A program made the translations under genes and the position numbers. Below are positions 1-7,323 of a stretch of 37,508 bases of DNA, piece by piece. Source of the stretch: a virus; IMG/VR virus record IMGVR_UViG_3300013093_000118, positions 1 through 37,508 of that record. One strand, 5' to 3'. Position 1 is the stretch's first letter, and every line of letters begins with the position of its first letter. The notes beneath the pieces are model-generated. The model was not told the DNA's origin and ran no database searches. It saw only the letters and a list, made by a program, of their open reading frames with translations.

Positions 1-1017
1 GTTAAACAAGTTGAGTTCGTTATTGCTCACGAAATCTTGCATAATGTATTCGATCATATGAGTCGTAGAGAAGGTCGTGATGCTAAGATCTTTAACATTG
101 CCGCTGACTACTGTGTAAACGGACAATTAGTACGTGATCGAATTGGTGACATTAATATCGAAGGTATTACACCATTCCACGATTCTAAATACTACGGCAT
201 GGGCGCAGAAGAAATCTATGATAAGATTTTCGATGAAATGGATGAAAAAGAATTAGAAGCTCTTGGCCAATTGCTAGACGATCATATCGACTGGGGTGAA
301 AATGGACAAGATGGTAAAGACGGCAACGGTAAAAAACCACAATATTCTAAAGAAGAATTGAAACAGATTCGTGACGAAATTCGCGAAGCTACTATGCAAG
401 CCGCACAGGCCGCAGGTGCTGGTAATACTCCTGCAAGTGTACAGAGAATGATTAAGGATTTGACAGAACCTAAAATGAATTGGCGTGAGATACTACGTCA
501 ACAAATCCAAAGCACTATTAAGAATGACTATTCATTTATGCGTCCTAATCGCAAGGGCTGGCACATGAGTGCAATATTGCCAGGTACTCAATTTGAAGAA
601 ACTATTGATATCTGTGTTGGCATCGACATGTCTGGATCTATTGGAGATGACCAAGCTAAAGACTTTCTAAGTGAAATCAAAGGCATCATGCAAGAATATA
701 AAGACTTTAAGATCAAAGTATGGTGCTTTGATACTAAAGTTTATAACGAGCAAGATTACGATGGCTATTCAATAGATGAATTTGATCACTACGAACCAAT
801 GGGCGGTGGTGGTACTGATTTCGATTGTAACTGGGAATACATGAAGGAACATGATATTAACCCTAAAAAGTTTATCATGTTTACCGACGGTTATCCTTGG
901 GGTAGCTGGGGTGATGAAAATCATTGCGATACAGTATTCATCATTCATGGAAATAATAGTGTTGTACCCCCATTCGGTGAATACGCATATTATGAAGCAA
1001 TGAAGGAAGTAGCATAA
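1..1017 (+). CDS. DUF2201-type putative metallopeptidase with VWA-like domain (5' end outside window)
   Basis: The frame is open from base 1, so the gene starts before the window. A TTG at 37 could be taken as a start, but it lies inside the motif HEILHNVFDH (bases 28-57), an HExxHxxxxH metal-binding site. The C-terminal half is a VWA-like domain: the MIDAS motif DMSGS is at 625-639, followed by GGGGTDFD and FTDG. A charged Gly/Lys-rich linker joins the halves. This pairing of a metallopeptidase-like N-terminus with a VWA-like C-terminus is the known architecture of DUF2201 proteins, which in bacteria usually sit beside a MoxR-type AAA+ ATPase. Any such partner would be upstream of this window. 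The true substrate is unknown, and peptidase activity is inferred from the motif only. The stop codon shares its last A with the next start (TAATG), so translation is likely coupled. Confidence 0.85.
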   Translation, partial: VKQVEFVIAHEILHNVFDHMSRREGRDAKIFNIAADYCVNGQLVRDRIGDINIEGITPFHDSKYYGMGAEEIYDKIFDEMDEKELEALGQLLDDHIDWGENGQDGKDGNGKKPQYSKEELKQIRDEIREATMQAAQAAGAGNTPASVQRMIKDLTEPKMNWREILRQQIQSTIKNDYSFMRPNRKGWHMSAILPGTQFEETIDICVGIDMSGSIGDDQAKDFLSEIKGIMQEYKDFKIKVWCFDTKVYNEQDYDGYSIDEFDHYEPMGGGGTDFDCNWEYMKEHDINPKKFIMFTDGYPWGSWGDENHCDTVFIIHGNNSVVPPFGEYAYYEAMKEVA

Positions 1018-1304
1018 TGGCATTAAAAAATGGCAAGCCAAATCCTCTAAATTATTTTAATTTACGCAGAGTTGAGTTTGCCTGTCCACACTTTAAGTAT
1101 ACGTCAATTGAAAAATATAATCCGCATTTAATCAGAGCGATCGATCAGTGGATTAAGCATAATCTTAATAATAGATATTATATTGGGCAAGGCATTACTT
1201 TAGATAATAATAACTCTATTGTATATACTACATCCATTGGGTTTGAGAGTGAAAAAGAACTCAGTTTCTTCACGATTGCCTGCCCACATTTATCACAGAG
1301 ATAA
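1017..1304 (+). CDS. small protein of unknown function
   Basis: This gene encodes 95 residues and starts at the ATG of a TAATG overlap with the DUF2201 gene. A good Shine-Dalgarno (AAGGAAG) lies about 8 bases upstream, so the start is well supported. I do not recognise the family. The protein is rich in Asn, Tyr and His and has two CPH motifs, one at about residues 23-25 and one near the C-terminus (ACPHL). These could be metal or redox positions, but that is speculation. There is no signal peptide or membrane segment. Being coupled to the metallopeptidase-like gene, it may work with it. Confidence 0.7.
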   Translation: MALKNGKPNPLNYFNLRRVEFACPHFKYTSIEKYNPHLIRAIDQWIKHNLNNRYYIGQGITLDNNNSIVYTTSIGFESEKELSFFTIACPHLSQR

Positions 1305-1337
1305 TTATATATGTACAGAATATATTAAGGAGATACC

Positions 1338-1616
1338 ATGACTGATACAACACAAAACAACGCACCAGCAACTGATGCTCAAAGCAATGATTTAACAATC
1401 AACGATCTTAACGCAATGAAAGTTATCATCGATATTGCTAGCTCACGTGGCGCATTTAAACCAAATGAAATGGTTGCAGTTGGACAAACTTATACTAAAT
1501 TAAGCACATTCTTAGAGACTGTTGCTAAACAAGCAGAAGCCGCTCAAGCAACTACACCTCCTACAGCTACACCAACATCAGCTGATGCCGCAGGTGCCGC
1601 AATTACAGGAGTATAA
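1338..1616 (+). CDS. small conserved-type phage protein, helical core with Ala/Thr/Pro-rich tail
   Basis: This gene encodes 92 residues and is preceded by a strong ribosome-binding site (AAGGAG at 1327-1332, 5 bases before ATG). Residues 1-17 are low complexity (Thr, Asn, Ala). Residues about 18-66 form a compact block (LTINDLNAMKVIIDIASSRG and onward), predicted mostly helical. The last 25 residues are Ala/Thr/Pro-rich. From memory, the block resembles a small protein conserved in marine T4-like phages, but I cannot check this and no function is known to me. It lies 2 bases before the next gene and probably shares its transcript. The 33-base gap before it is AT-rich, with no convincing promoter. 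Confidence 0.72.
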   Translation: MTDTTQNNAPATDAQSNDLTINDLNAMKVIIDIASSRGAFKPNEMVAVGQTYTKLSTFLETVAKQAEAAQATTPPTATPTSADAAGAAITGV

Positions 1617-1618
1617 TA

Positions 1619-2200
1619 ATGGCTGAACTTAAACACGTAGGTCGTGTCAAGGCTACAAATAAGAAGTGTCTTGTAGCATATCGCACACTGCCAGGTGATG
1701 CGTATCATTGCCTAATTATCCCAACAGAAAATCTACCAGACATCTATCACGATGCTATTATCAATCTAGTCGAAAGTAGTGCTGGTCAAGAGGCTTATGA
1801 ATTTGCAGAAGCTTTAGATCGTACTCAGTTCCCTGATGGTTCAAGAATGTTACCTGCATTGCATTCTTCCGGACGTTTAATTAAGGTACAGACAAGCGAA
1901 GTTGAAATGCTGCCTGTTCCCGGATTTACTGTCCAGCTAAGTGAATTGAATCAAATGATTGCTGAACAACGCGGAGTTCCAGTTGATGAACTAGCCTTGC
2001 AGTCAGGCGATCCTAAAACTTCTAAAAAAATTGAATTGCCTGAAGTTGAAGAATCAACAGCTAGTGCAACTCCAACAGAAACACTTAGCCCAGATGCTCA
2101 AGCTAAAGAATATCGTAGCAAGGCAGATAAGTTAGCTAAGGAAGCTGCTCAGTATCGCAGAATGGCAGAAGAACTAGCACCAACTAAAAAAGCAAAGTGA
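1619..2200 (+). CDS. conserved-type phage protein of unknown function with C-terminal coiled coil
   Basis: This gene encodes 193 residues. The ATG lies 2 bases after the previous stop, with AGGAG about 8 bases upstream. Residues 1-125 look like a globular alpha/beta domain. A linker rich in Ser/Thr/Pro follows (about 135-160), then an Ala/Lys/Glu helix (about 160-193) likely to form a coiled coil. The N-terminal domain resembles, from memory, a protein that accompanies the two flanking small genes in marine T4-like phages. Conserved order would argue for a shared role, which is unknown. Its TGA stop overlaps the GTG start of the next gene (GTGA). Confidence 0.72.
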   Translation: MAELKHVGRVKATNKKCLVAYRTLPGDAYHCLIIPTENLPDIYHDAIINLVESSAGQEAYEFAEALDRTQFPDGSRMLPALHSSGRLIKVQTSEVEMLPVPGFTVQLSELNQMIAEQRGVPVDELALQSGDPKTSKKIELPEVEESTASATPTETLSPDAQAKEYRSKADKLAKEAAQYRRMAEELAPTKKAK

Positions 2201-2517
2201 CACGTTCGGGAAGAATTCTTCCCAAGGACGCGATCGAGCATTGGCCAGAAGTATTCGGTGAGGTAGAACTCAATGTAATGCCTCTTAGGTATCTCCATAC
2301 CGTTTTGGTCAATTTTAAAGATGGCAAGTCCTGGGAAATACGCATAACTGAAAAAACGAAACGTGAGGGATGGTCTACGTTTGAAAGAAATTTATCCGAG
2401 ATGGTCAAGACCTACGAAGATACCGTTGAGGATATTGATTTCAAACTAGACACTGATCGTGTTCGAAAAGATATCGAGCGTAGTACTCAGAAATTTTTAA
2501 AGAAAAAGAAGCTATAA
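2197..2517 (+). CDS. small conserved-type phage protein of unknown function (GTG start)
   Basis: This gene encodes 106 residues and starts at a GTG overlapping the previous stop by 4 bases (GTGA), which suggests re-initiation. The protein has a mixed N-terminal part containing HWPEVF and DGKSWEIRI, then a charged helical C-terminus ending in a Lys run (KFLKKKKL), which could contact nucleic acid. It fits, from memory, a small family found next to the previous gene in T4-like marine phages; no function is known to me. A perfect 16-base palindrome (2208-2223) lies within its first nine codons and could affect translation. Confidence 0.7.
   Translation: MTRSGRILPKDAIEHWPEVFGEVELNVMPLRYLHTVLVNFKDGKSWEIRITEKTKREGWSTFERNLSEMVKTYEDTVEDIDFKLDTDRVRKDIERSTQKFLKKKKL
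2208..2223. repeat. perfect 16-bp palindrome at the start of a gene
   Basis: GGGAAGAATTCTTCCC reads the same on both strands. In RNA it can fold as a 6-bp stem with an AATT loop, starting 8 bases after the GTG start codon of the 2197 gene. It may be a translation-modulating hairpin, a protein-binding site, or chance. Confidence 0.6.
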
Positions 2518-2520
2518 CTA

Positions 2521-3204
2521 ATGCATGTTCAATTACTCAGTTACTCCCAGCCAACACAGGAATTTGCAGATTTGGGTATCCAAGATGCACAGGAACTCAT
2601 TGCGTACTGCGCCCGTGTCAGCAATCCCAGCAATCAACTTAACACCGAAACATCAGCAAAACTCATCCGATACCTTATTAAACACCAGCACTGGAGTCCA
2701 CTCGAAATGGTCTCAGCCTGCATTGAAATCACCACAACAAGAGATATTGCCCGACAAATCCTTAGACATAGAAGCTTCAGTTTTCAAGAGTTCAGTCAGC
2801 GATATGCTGATCCGACTAGAGACCTGTTATTCGTACCTAGAGAAGCGAGGTATCAGGACACCAAGAACAGGCAAAATTCAGTAGATCTAGATCCAACAGT
2901 AGATGACGATCGTCGTCTAGCGTATCAATGGGAAAATATACAGTTAGATATTATTAATCGTACACGTGATGCGTATAAATGGGCGATTGAAAAAGGTATT
3001 GCTAAAGAAGTTGCACGTGCTGTATTGCCAGAAGGGCTTACTGAAAGTCGACTGTACATGAATGGTACACTCCGTAGCTGGATTCATTTTATCGAATTAC
3101 GCAGTGCTAATGGTACACAAAAAGAACATCAAGAAGTAGCGATCGCGTGTGCTAAAGTTATTGCTGAGATTTTTCCAATGACCACTGATCTTTTAGCCAA
3201 GTAA
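2521..3204 (+). CDS. thyX: flavin-dependent thymidylate synthase ThyX
   Basis: The enzyme methylates dUMP to dTMP using methylene-tetrahydrofolate, with FAD and NADPH as redox partners, and supplies dTTP for phage DNA synthesis. The 227-residue protein has the family signature RHRX7S: R82-H83-R84 and S92 within RHRSFSFQEFSQRY. It also has HWSPLEM (57-63) and the C-terminal block with VLPEGLTESRLYMNGTLRSW and the HF..LR segment that binds dUMP. The length is usual for ThyX. The ATG is 3 bases after the previous stop and has only a weak Shine-Dalgarno, so it probably depends on coupling. The last 47 bases overlap the convergent gene at 3158-3820, and a terminator follows at 3226-3249. Phage-borne ThyX is known from marine myoviruses. 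Confidence 0.95.
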   Translation: MHVQLLSYSQPTQEFADLGIQDAQELIAYCARVSNPSNQLNTETSAKLIRYLIKHQHWSPLEMVSACIEITTTRDIARQILRHRSFSFQEFSQRYADPTRDLLFVPREARYQDTKNRQNSVDLDPTVDDDRRLAYQWENIQLDIINRTRDAYKWAIEKGIAKEVARAVLPEGLTESRLYMNGTLRSWIHFIELRSANGTQKEHQEVAIACAKVIAEIFPMTTDLLAK

Positions 3205-3820
3205 AATCATTTATTTTAGCAAGTGCCTCCATATCGGAGGAATTTTTTTCACCGTATATCTTACCGGCTTTTGCACCATTAATGGCATTTAGGTCAGATC
3301 CAATAGTACACCAGCGATCTAATCTTACTAGAGATTCTTCGTTATTAATTAACACAAGTTTACAGCACTCTCTAAAAGCACTGCGCCAAGTAGTAAATGC
3401 GTCTGTATTAAATGCTGTAATATTACTTACTGTAGGCATCGCTTTAAATTTACTGCTAATAGTTGTAGTCATGTCTACAGTATCGGTTCGCATGTTTATT
3501 GTAAGTGTTTTTGGAAATAACTTAACACCACCATACCCGTATTCTAAACCGTTTACAGGATTGCGACTCCTCCAAACATGAACTACATCTAGATCCCATT
3601 TTGTAACTTCGTAATCAAAATTGAAATCGTCTAATATAATTGCATCAGCATCGACTACCCAAAACATTTTAGTAAATGCTTTTTTGGCAGCGGCAATATG
3701 AGCATTATGAATTCCATCAACACCATGCACACGTTTTGCCAACGGGAATCTTTCTTTTAGACGTGCATAGTTGTCGTCTGCATTTATTTCATCGTAACTA
3801 ATAAAGACTATGTCGTACAT
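3158..3820 (-). CDS. GT-A-like glycosyltransferase family protein (copy A of tandem pair)
   Basis: This 220-residue protein begins with a Rossmann-like strand (YDIVFISYDE) and has a DxD-type motif D57-A-D59 in FWVVDADA, as in nucleotide-sugar-dependent GT-A enzymes. Later blocks are NGLEYGYGGVKLF and WRSAFRECCKL. The same blocks recur in the adjacent upstream gene (3820-4710), so the two are tandem paralogues. From memory the family is common in T4-like cyanophages, where it is often annotated as hypothetical or glycosyltransferase. Donor, acceptor and activity are unknown. The start ATG overlaps the preceding stop (TAATG). It is the last gene of the operon, and its 3' end overlaps thyX by 47 bases on the other strand. 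Confidence 0.8.
   Translation of the reverse strand: MYDIVFISYDEINADDNYARLKERFPLAKRVHGVDGIHNAHIAAAKKAFTKMFWVVDADAIILDDFNFDYEVTKWDLDVVHVWRSRNPVNGLEYGYGGVKLFPKTLTINMRTDTVDMTTTISSKFKAMPTVSNITAFNTDAFTTWRSAFRECCKLVLINNEESLVRLDRWCTIGSDLNAINGAKAGKIYGEKNSSDMEALAKINDFTWLKDQWSLEKSQQ
3226..3249 (+). terminator. rho-independent terminator for the thyX transcript
   Basis: CCTCC (3226-3230), a 5-base loop and GGAGG (3236-3240) form a short GC-rich hairpin, followed by AA and seven T (3243-3249). It starts 22 bases after the thyX stop and lies within the coding sequence of the minus-strand gene at 3158-3820, where it encodes part of EKNSSDMEA. The stem is only 5 bp, so efficiency may be moderate. Confidence 0.65.
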
Positions 3821-4710
3821 TATCTTGTAAACATTACTCTAGGTGTATTTTGATAAACTGTTTTAAAAAATCTACTGCCAGCTTGATCAAGATTAGCTAT
3901 TTCCATTTGGCAATCTATCATTAAATCTCGACCTAGTTGATTAATTAGTGCGGATGCTTCGGCTGGTTCTAGAGTTGATTTTGTTTCTTCCCAGTAATTA
4001 GTCAGCCATTCAAAATCACGAACTTGGCTATAATCCCAATCGGTACACATAGTTTTATAACAACCTTCTCTTGCACCTAGAATAGACCAAATTCCGTTTT
4101 CTACATCAGCACCAACACTAGCCCATATGAGTAATCTATGATAATTTTGCCACCATGTATCTTTTACATTTTTAATTTTGGTACCTCGATCCAATGACAT
4201 CTTAACACCTTCACGGAATCCTGCTCTCCATGCTTGGAAAGGACTGGCATTGGTAAAGCTCTCACTGTAGTTTTCGTTAAACTGATAGTATCTGTTATCA
4301 AAACAAAATTCTACTTTACCTTGATTGTCATTGGGGTCTGAATTTTCGTGTGTTCGCATTTCATTAACAAACTTGCGTGTCCATAATTTAAGTCCGCCGT
4401 TACCGTACATTAGACCATTTACGTGAACTTTACCGCACCATGAAAATACGTTATCGCTAGTCAATTTTAATTTTTCTAGATCTATTTCAACTTCGAGAAA
4501 TTTAGGGTCTACAATATTATCTGCATCTACTGTAACAAAATACTCTGTATCACTGAGTGCGGCACAGGCTTTATGTGCAGAGTCAGATCCTTTAACTCCA
4601 TGTACACGTTTTGCCCACGGTGCTTTAGTTAATAAGTCTGCATAATTTTTTTCAGCGTTTGGCTCATCGTAGCTGAGAAATATAATATCTTGTTCTATAA
4701 TTTTAATCAT
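3820..4710 (-). CDS. GT-A-like glycosyltransferase family protein (copy B of tandem pair)
   Basis: This 296-residue paralogue of the next gene shares the blocks SYDEPNAEKNYA, AKRVHGVKG, a DAD motif at D62-A-D64 (VTVDADN), NGLMYGNGGLKLW, and WRAGFREGVKM. It is longer than its partner through a middle insertion and an extra C-terminal region of about 50 residues (LEPAEASALINQLGRDL and onward). A GT-A fold is inferred from the DxD and its position after a hydrophobic strand; substrate is unknown. ATG at 4710 overlaps the previous gene by 8 bases, with only a weak GGA upstream, so coupling is likely. It overlaps the following gene as TAATG. Confidence 0.8.
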   Translation of the reverse strand: MIKIIEQDIIFLSYDEPNAEKNYADLLTKAPWAKRVHGVKGSDSAHKACAALSDTEYFVTVDADNIVDPKFLEVEIDLEKLKLTSDNVFSWCGKVHVNGLMYGNGGLKLWTRKFVNEMRTHENSDPNDNQGKVEFCFDNRYYQFNENYSESFTNASPFQAWRAGFREGVKMSLDRGTKIKNVKDTWWQNYHRLLIWASVGADVENGIWSILGAREGCYKTMCTDWDYSQVRDFEWLTNYWEETKSTLEPAEASALINQLGRDLMIDCQMEIANLDQAGSRFFKTVYQNTPRVMFTR

Positions 4711-5290
4711 TTATTTTTAATCCATAACTTTGAAAAAATATCTTTGACGATATCGAAATTTTATCTTTATTTTTTTCTATATTACTAACAAAAGGAAATA
4801 CTAATTTTTCCTCGTTGGCGAAGTCTGCTACATCAATAATTATCGTTCTGATTAAGAAGTCAAAATCATTTTCTAACATAACAAAGAACACAGTCTTTTT
4901 AACTGTCTCAGGGTGTATAGTTGAGCGAACTTTATCAGAAATTTCAATCGTCCACTGACTGTTTTTACCATCCCATGTTACTATGCATTCAGTATTCTTG
5001 TTAGGAGGATCTATAATCCATTCAAATACATTACTTCTAAAACCGTATAATTGATCACTTAGCGGCATTAGAGAAAGTACAGTTTTTCCTTCTGCTGTTT
5101 TATTATATCCTACTATAAAATCTCCAAACGATTTTTGACCGTTGATAAAATTTTCATAGTCAGCATAAGTTATTTCAATACTGTCAGGCTGGCTTTCATG
5201 CTTTTCAGGTGCGACTGCATAAATTTTGCCACTGTCTTTTTTATAATGAGCCCAATACTGTGGACCGGATGATTGTTTTTTACGAGCCAC
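4703..5290 (-). CDS. protein of unknown function in the glycosyltransferase-like operon (GTG start)
   Basis: This gene encodes 195 residues. The start is GTG at 5290, inside the end of the preceding gene (11-base overlap). No better ATG is close by, and the protein reads sensibly from here (MARKKQSSGPQYW). The N-terminus is basic, then comes a mainly beta-predicted protein with short alternating hydrophobic strands (WTIEI, RTIIIDVADF, ISISSKIFF). There is no signal peptide and no membrane helix, and I do not recognise the family. It has no DxD motif like its neighbours. Position in the middle of the GT-like operon suggests an accessory or acceptor-binding role, which is inference only. Confidence 0.7.
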   Translation of the reverse strand: MARKKQSSGPQYWAHYKKDSGKIYAVAPEKHESQPDSIEITYADYENFINGQKSFGDFIVGYNKTAEGKTVLSLMPLSDQLYGFRSNVFEWIIDPPNKNTECIVTWDGKNSQWTIEISDKVRSTIHPETVKKTVFFVMLENDFDFLIRTIIIDVADFANEEKLVFPFVSNIEKNKDKISISSKIFFQSYGLKIND

Positions 5291-6125
5291 TTGCTAGATT
5301 CTCCAGTCGTGCTAACAGCCGTTTTGTTAAAAAGTTTTTTTCTACGTAGTGAAACAATTTATCTTGTTTTATATTACCTACTACTAATTCTCCGCGAGTA
5401 TTATATATGTAAGGTACAGTATCTTGCCAACTAGAAGGTGTAGGTGTCCAATTCTGTATCAAGGGTTTCATATGGACAAACTCTAAGGGAGAAACATTAT
5501 CTATAACATATTCATGCCTTCCGGCAATTTCTATAGCAACGGCTGCGGCAAGATCCATACTAAGCCAATTTTGATAATTATCAGATGCAAATCGATCCCA
5601 ACACCATTCCCAATTATTACAAACAAATTCTAGAACTTTGTAAAATTCATAAGCCGCTTGATTCTTTTTAAAATAATGTAGAGCAAAATATGGATTAGTT
5701 AGCTTATTAGAAATAAAAGTTTTTCGATGGAATTTATCTTGATATATTGTTTCTAATTTATAGTTTTTTACTCTTGAACAAAATTTAACATCAAAATTTT
5801 CACAGTATTTCCACCAGGTACTAATGTCATCCAACATAAGCATATCGGTATCTAGTACAATAGTCTCCTCATAAGGCGTAGCATAATAAAATTTCCAGCG
5901 ATGTTCTGCTGCTAATCCATTTACCGGTGTATCTGTATACCATGGAATTGGTATTATCTGATCAAACACCTTAGAATATTTTTTAGGGACTTTACAATTA
6001 GTAATTAGTGATACAGATTTGATATCTGATTGACTGTTTTGTATACTCAACGCAAGAGCATACGCCTGCTCTACATAATTTACACTATCAGTATTTTGAG
6101 CAAATAATAAAAATCCTTTAGACAC
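5280..6125 (-). CDS. GT8-like glycosyltransferase family protein (copy C)
   Basis: I prefer the GTG at 6125: GGAGG lies 5 bases upstream, and it gives an N-terminus (MSKGFLLFAQN) that lines up with the preceding gene (MTVGALLFAQN). The in-frame ATG at 6137 has no Shine-Dalgarno and would add four residues. With the GTG the product is 281 residues. The motif TIVLDTDMLMLDD has D92-T-D94, typical of GT8/GT-A enzymes, where the DxD binds the metal and the sugar nucleotide. Residues 185-210 are rich in Trp and Asp. The protein shares its opening and layout with the gene upstream (6118-6966), forming a second paralogue pair. Substrate is unknown. It overlaps the upstream stop by 8 bases. Confidence 0.8.
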   Translation of the reverse strand: MSKGFLLFAQNTDSVNYVEQAYALALSIQNSQSDIKSVSLITNCKVPKKYSKVFDQIIPIPWYTDTPVNGLAAEHRWKFYYATPYEETIVLDTDMLMLDDISTWWKYCENFDVKFCSRVKNYKLETIYQDKFHRKTFISNKLTNPYFALHYFKKNQAAYEFYKVLEFVCNNWEWCWDRFASDNYQNWLSMDLAAAVAIEIAGRHEYVIDNVSPLEFVHMKPLIQNWTPTPSSWQDTVPYIYNTRGELVVGNIKQDKLFHYVEKNFLTKRLLARLENLASGS

Positions 6126-6966
6126 CTGAGCCTCCATCTATATATCGGCTTAGACTAAATTTATTCATCACGTGTACATCTAGTCCTGTAGTTTTTACTA
6201 GGGTGTATTCGCCAACACAGTCTTTCTTTTCGACAAGAAATTTCATTTTATTTCCATCAGTACTGACAAGTAAATCAGTATCCAACGCATAGACCATTTT
6301 TCCCGGAAGTTCTTTGGCAAAGTTTCCAGATGATTTCCCATTCATGATATGAATAGCCATGCTAAAAGCAAAGTCATTTCTAAATACATGACTATTAATG
6401 TTATATAAAGTTTTAAAATAAATCCAGTTTTCTTTTATATGCCCTATTAGATCAAAAAATGCTTGAGTAGTTGTATTCTTTCTAAAAACAAATACCGTTG
6501 CCCAATAAAACGGAATTGAATATTGATTGATTCTTTTAAAATCACTAAAGTCTCGATCCAATGCTAAATCAAAACTATTTTGATATATTTGAAAATCATA
6601 ATCATTATTAAAGGCATTTGACAAGATTGAAGAATTTATAACATAATCACTATCTAATACCAGTGTTGTATCATAAGGAGTTAGCTCGTAGACAGAGCTA
6701 CGACTTTGATTTTTCCAGTCCGATACTCTCGATGATAAACTACCGTCATAGAACTTTTTTTGTTGGATGAAAGGAGTAGAATTAATTATGAGTATTTGAT
6801 CAAAAGGGTGATCGGGATAGTTGTCTAATAGCCAGGCTGGGCTGTCAGTTATTAGACTCACTGGAATTTCTAAATATTCTTTTACTCGTCTGGCAGCAAA
6901 TACAGCTAATTTAATATAGTCAGTGGCTGCATTATTTTGAGCAAATAGTAATGCGCCTACAGTCAT
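6118..6966 (-). CDS. GT-A-like glycosyltransferase family protein (copy D)
   Basis: This 282-residue protein opens with a Rossmann-like strand (GALLFAQNN), then has IPVSLITD, and then TLVLDSDYVI with D105-S-D107 as the DxD-like motif. Later blocks are SIPFYWATVFVF and NDFAFSMAIHIMNG, followed by a C-terminal VHVMNKFSLSRYIDGG. From memory this matches a family widespread in T4-like cyanophages next to tail genes. A glycosyltransferase role is inferred, and activity and substrate are unknown. The start ATG overlaps the preceding stop as ATGA. It is the second gene of the operon driven by the promoter at 7334-7362. Confidence 0.8.
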   Translation of the reverse strand: MTVGALLFAQNNAATDYIKLAVFAARRVKEYLEIPVSLITDSPAWLLDNYPDHPFDQILIINSTPFIQQKKFYDGSLSSRVSDWKNQSRSSVYELTPYDTTLVLDSDYVINSSILSNAFNNDYDFQIYQNSFDLALDRDFSDFKRINQYSIPFYWATVFVFRKNTTTQAFFDLIGHIKENWIYFKTLYNINSHVFRNDFAFSMAIHIMNGKSSGNFAKELPGKMVYALDTDLLVSTDGNKMKFLVEKKDCVGEYTLVKTTGLDVHVMNKFSLSRYIDGGSGV

Positions 6967-7313
6967 AGTTCAACGATGTCTGAAATTTTTCTTTTCTTTT
7001 TAATTTCAGCATACTTTGTTGTATATTCATTCACTGCTTCAAAATATACCGAAACTACATTATCCAAAAATTCTTGTACATCAGCGACTACTACAGGGAA
7101 ATCGTTTGCATCTAAAAATGGAACATCTGATGTGTATCCTAGATCTAATACCGTTTTAATAAAGGCTATTAGTTCAGGAGATACTTTAAATGTTGCACCA
7201 TTAAAATAATAAACTAATTTTTGACTATATTCTTCTAAAGCAACTCTTCTTTGGTTTGCTAGTGTGGTTGCAAAATTGGCCACTGCAAATGCTTTTTCGA
7301 TTCTTTCATCCAT
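6963..7313 (-). CDS. conserved-type small phage protein, first gene of the glycosyltransferase-like operon
   Basis: This 116-residue, largely helical protein has no membrane or signal sequence. It begins MDERIEKAFAVANFATTLAN and ends with a basic stretch (KKKRKISDIVEL). The start is an ATG with GGAG 6 bases upstream and a sigma-70-like promoter behind it. From memory, similar proteins occur beside the same glycosyltransferase-like gene in T4-like cyanophages; no function is known to me. Its stop overlaps the next start (ATGA), so it should be made in proportion to the enzyme-like protein downstream and may be its partner or chaperone (inference). Confidence 0.75.
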   Translation of the reverse strand: MDERIEKAFAVANFATTLANQRRVALEEYSQKLVYYFNGATFKVSPELIAFIKTVLDLGYTSDVPFLDANDFPVVVADVQEFLDNVVSVYFEAVNEYTTKYAEIKKKRKISDIVEL

Positions 7314-7323
7314 AGAAAACTCC

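Noticed and set aside
37-1017. TTG at 37 as the start of the first gene
   Set aside because: It encodes the Leu within the HEILH metal motif, and the frame is open to base 1, so the gene is cut by the window edge.
1305-1337. AT-rich gap as a promoter for the 1338 gene
   Set aside because: A TATATT is present, but no believable -35 box lies at the right distance, and no late box is seen.
2525-2884. 119-codon plus-strand frame inside thyX
   Set aside because: It lies in another frame of a clear ThyX gene, with no start signal and Ser/Gln-rich composition of a shadow frame.
3282-3581. Plus-strand frame of 99 codons opposite the GT-like gene
   Set aside because: The minus-strand frame has conserved blocks and coupling to its neighbour; this one has neither.
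4690-4720. AATAAATG near 4710 as a late promoter
   Set aside because: It mismatches the last base of NATAAATA and lies inside overlapping coding sequence.
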